NCBI RefSeq assembly: GCF_907165205.1
Contig: NC_058192.1
Span: 2,356,001-2,420,000, forward strand
Direction of reading: 5' to 3'
Length of the DNA stretch: 64,000 nt
From: Coccinella septempunctata
Lineage: Eukaryota; Arthropoda; Insecta; Coleoptera; Coccinellidae
The notes under the pieces are model-generated. The model saw nothing but the letters and a program-made list of their open reading frames with translations, was not told the origin of the DNA and made no database searches. Positions 60,804 through 64,000 of this stretch are shown here, piece after piece; positions within the stretch are counted from its first letter, which is position 1, and the number at the start of each line of letters is the position of its first letter. The translations under genes and the position numbers were made by a program.

Positions 60804-63800
60804 ATGATATGGTCCCTGCTACTCCTTTACCTTCATGTATCAACCTCGTCCTCGTGTAGGACAGACATGGACCCTACAACAATCACAACGAATGGAAGGG
60901 TTGTGGGAATCAACATGCTTTCAAGGAAAGGACGCACCTTTTCTGCTTATCGTGGAATTCCATATGCAAAACCACCTGTGGGACCCTTGAGATTCAAAGT
61001 AAAATCTCCGTATTTTTAAGGGATTAAATTTTACCGGTTGTTTCCGTTACAGGAACCGAGGGAACCAGAAAAATGGAATCACACCTTATTCGCTACAGAG
61101 GATGCTCCTAAGTGTGCTCAGAAGAATTATCTTTTTGGCAACCAGATGGTAGAGGGTTCGGAGGATTGTTTGTACATTAATGTCTATACGCCGGTGGTCA
61201 GTTTTTCTCAATTTTTGTACCAATTGTCAATCAATCAAAAATTAATTATAATACAAAAAGGCAAAATAGTTCTAAACGAAGAGTTTGTAGTTGAATTGAA
61301 ACACTTTTTCGCATTTTGTTTTCAGTTGGATCTCCATAAATCTCCCAAGAAATTACTTCCAGTAATGGTTTTCATCCACTGGGGAGGATTTTTCACTGGT
61401 ACTGCCAGAAGTGATTATCTGGGACCTGAATACTTGATGGACAAAGATGTTGTTCTCGTGACTTTCAACTACAGACTTGGCGTATTAGGTATGCTTTTGA
61501 ATGAATCATTCGCGAGTTAACAAACTGTCAGGGTCTAGGAGATTTAGGGGTGGCTATTGAAATATTTATCTGTTATATGGAAACGTTGAGTGCTACTAAT
61601 TACCCATTGTATTTCATGGCAATTAGAAAAATAATTTGCAAAAATAACCGGGCGTTGCAAAATGGTGCATGCTCCGGTTAACATGTACCTACAATGTATT
61701 CTAATGAAATCCAGCAAAAATACCAAATGCCCAGTGTTTTCTTGGAAGTTTTCTTGGAAGTATTCTAATCATTCCTTGTTGATTACAGGTTTTTTCTCAA
61801 CTTATGACGATGCATCACCAGGTAATTTCGGACTGAAAGACCAAAACCTAGCGCTTCGTTGGGTTAAGAAAAATATAAAACATTTTGGAGGCAGCAGTCG
61901 TAAAGTAACTCTATTCGGACAAAGTGCTGGTGGAGCGAGTGTACATTACCATATGTTGAGCAAGAGTTCCAGAAGTAAGTTGAGGAAAATTTCGTCATCC
62001 TCACCTTATTGCAAAACTTTTTGGCTCGAATTCATTGACTTTTTCCGTCAACAGATCTTTTTCAAAGGGCTATAAGTGAAAGTGGAACAGCCCTGGCTTT
62101 ATGGGCACAACCTGTTCCGGGTTTGGGCAAAGAATTATCGCAAATACAGGCTAAATTGGTTGGTTGTGGAGAAACCATCGGAAATTCCTCAGATTTAGTG
62201 GATTGTCTCAGAAGGGTACCTGTGGAAATCCTGTTGAAGAGTGGCGATCAGTTCAAGGTGAATAGGAAACATAAACCGAAGGAGTTTAATGGATATTTTC
62301 ATACTATGCTTTCAGTTTTTCTCTGTAGACCCCCTTTCCATCTATCAACCGGTCGTGGAGACAGAAACTCGAAGAAACACGAATCCCTTCCTGACAAAAC
62401 CTCCCTTAAATTACATAAACGATGGAGATTTCATGAAAATTCCTTGGATTGTTGGACTTGCATCTGATGACGGACTAATCAGATCATCAGGTGAGATTTA
62501 TTTCGGTCATGTCTCATGTCTATACGAGTACATCTACCACATAAAACACGCAAATCTTTTTGACTATAGCCATACAACTGATTTCTTCAAAATGCTCGTT
62601 AATTTTCTTAGAAAAGAAGTTTTTAAAGAGAGAATATTTTAGTTCGTTTCATTCCACATCAAAATTAAAAGGGGAGAAGTCTTAAAACTATCTCACCTTC
62701 ATTGAAATCAGGAAAAGTTTCGACCCGAGCAAGCCTTGAACCTACAACCCATGAATCCTATCAGAAATAAGGGAAAGATCTATCACATTTCACATGAACG
62801 TTTCAATATGTGTAACATTGCTTTCAAATACCTATTTGTTGATGAAAATTCATTTTTTCAGCGTTGTGGTTCCACGAAGATCTCAGAAACAAACTGATCT
62901 CAAGATTCGACGAACTGATGCCCAAATTGATGGCGTTGAATTTGAGCGTGATGAAGGATAAGATCGAATTGGTGTGGAAGCAGATAAAAGAGTTTTATTT
63001 CACGAGCAAAGAGGGAAGAACCGACACGCAAAACAATATCATAAGAGGGTTGACGGATGTAAGCGAAAAAGAGCTGAATTTCGGGAACTAGGATAACATT
63101 TCTGGTTTTTCAGTTATACAGCGATAGGTCTTTTCATTATTCTACCTACCAGTCGACGTTGTTGCATTCGAAGAAGGGTCATAAACCAATTTGGTTCTTC
63201 AACTTCGCTTATAGGGGCGAGCACAGTTATGAATCAGTGTTTTCTGGAGTCAATCACACCAATTGTAGTTACAGTAAGTATAAGACTCCATCAAAAATTG
63301 ATAATTAACAATGGGAGAAAAAACTGCCAACGAAAACAATTATTAGTCCAAACATTTATTGAATTCATCGATATAGATTTAACATAAAGAAACTGAATCA
63401 TATGATTTTCACTGTAGAGAACACTATATTAAAGAATGGGTGTTTTCCCACATGCAATGGGTCAGAAAAAATTACTTTTCTCCCCAATAATTGTGGATTG
63501 AAGATACCAATATCCAATTTGAACTCAAATAAATTGTGTACCTATACCCAAACATTCTAATTTTTACAGGAGCCAGTCATTGCGATGACCTTTTATATTT
63601 GTTCAGATCAAATGCTTTTTTCCCGAATTTGACGAATGGTAACGACCAAAGGATGATTGACAAAATGGTTGAAATGTGGACTAATTTCGCAACTTACAGG
63701 TGAGTAATTCTTTGGGAGTCATACCTTAGAGTTCTGATCGATTATATCCCATATCAAGAACTTCTGTAATAGTTCTCGGAAGGGATCATTTTTGGACGAT

Positions 63801-64000
63801 TTTTTTTCAATTTGTAGTTCGATTCCTGTCCTTTCTGACATTACCATTTGTTTCAGCCATCCCACACCGCCTAACAACCGCAGAAACATCGAATGGCATC
63901 CCATATCGAATTGGAAGGAGCCAAGCGAATACGAAATAATGAAAAATATCACTTACCTCGATATAAATGGGATATACACTAACGAGAGTTCCCTTTCATT
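60804..64000 (+). CDS. Secreted carboxylesterase 2, truncated by window end
   Basis: This is a tandem paralogue of esterase 1. Exons are 60804-60998, 61053-61196, 61326-61488, 61789-61974, 62055-62257, 62316-62490, 62862-63058, 63114-63273, 63570-63699 and 63857 to beyond 64000. Five internal exons have exactly the esterase 1 lengths (144, 186, 175, 197, 130). A signal peptide follows ATG 60804 (MIWSLLLLYLHVSTSSS). Motifs are YRGIPYAKPPVGPLRF, EDCLYINVYTP and FNYRLGV. The nucleophile is Ser213 in the standard FGQSAGG, and the base is His478 in ASHCDDLLYLF. The acid position reads ASDDG, giving Asp349 where esterase 1 has Glu. The oxyanion loop again reads HWGGFF. Activity looks plausible because Asp can serve as triad acid. 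The exon 2 donor (GTCAGT) is slightly unusual. About 50 C-terminal residues are likely missing. Confidence 0.92.

Overview
The window is AT-rich eukaryotic nuclear DNA from an arthropod, almost certainly an insect and possibly a beetle (the order is a guess). Evidence: many short introns with GT..AG ends, an RpL35 protein very close to fly RpL35, insect-type secreted esterases in tandem, and short TTAGG runs. No operons, bacterial genes or viral genes were seen. All gene models below were spliced by hand. The complete models for RpL35, both HAO copies, IDH, NNT, ALG9, the aldo-keto reductase and esterase 1 each sum to an intact reading frame.

Layout. 1-1570: a small unrecognised one-exon protein with a long 3' UTR. 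1990-2542: ribosomal protein L35. 3121-3830 (minus): a predicted single-pass membrane protein whose first exon may lie 7.7 kb away in a CpG-rich block near 11.56 kb. 3.9-22.3 kb: a gene-poor stretch with foldback elements, a hammerhead-like retroelement scrap, decayed coding fragments and a 3.2 kb satellite array of about 493 bp units. 22.3-28.8 kb: two 2-hydroxyacid oxidase genes, head to head. 29.5-33.2 kb (minus): NADP-isocitrate dehydrogenase with a mitochondrial leader. 37.6-43.0 kb: nicotinamide nucleotide transhydrogenase, with a second tandem repeat (about 177 bp) in its last intron. 44.4-46.6 kb: ALG9 mannosyltransferase. 47.2-48.8 kb: an aldo-keto reductase. 51.5-55.6 kb and 60.8-64.0 kb: two tandem carboxylesterases, the second cut off by the window end. 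Another piece of the 493 bp satellite abuts the second esterase's coding exon.

How the genes relate. HAO makes hydrogen peroxide in peroxisomes, while IDH and NNT both make mitochondrial NADPH. Their adjacency is noted, but nothing in the sequence shows co-regulation. The two HAO genes and the two esterase genes are clear local duplications with conserved exon structure. The rest are unrelated housekeeping genes.

I did not find an unmistakable new biological system. The most interesting items are the dimeric higher-order structure of the satellite, its second copy ending at a splice acceptor, the HWGG oxyanion-loop motif shared by both esterases, the Glu-to-Asp change in the second esterase's triad, a GC-AG intron in NNT, and the possible remote first exons.
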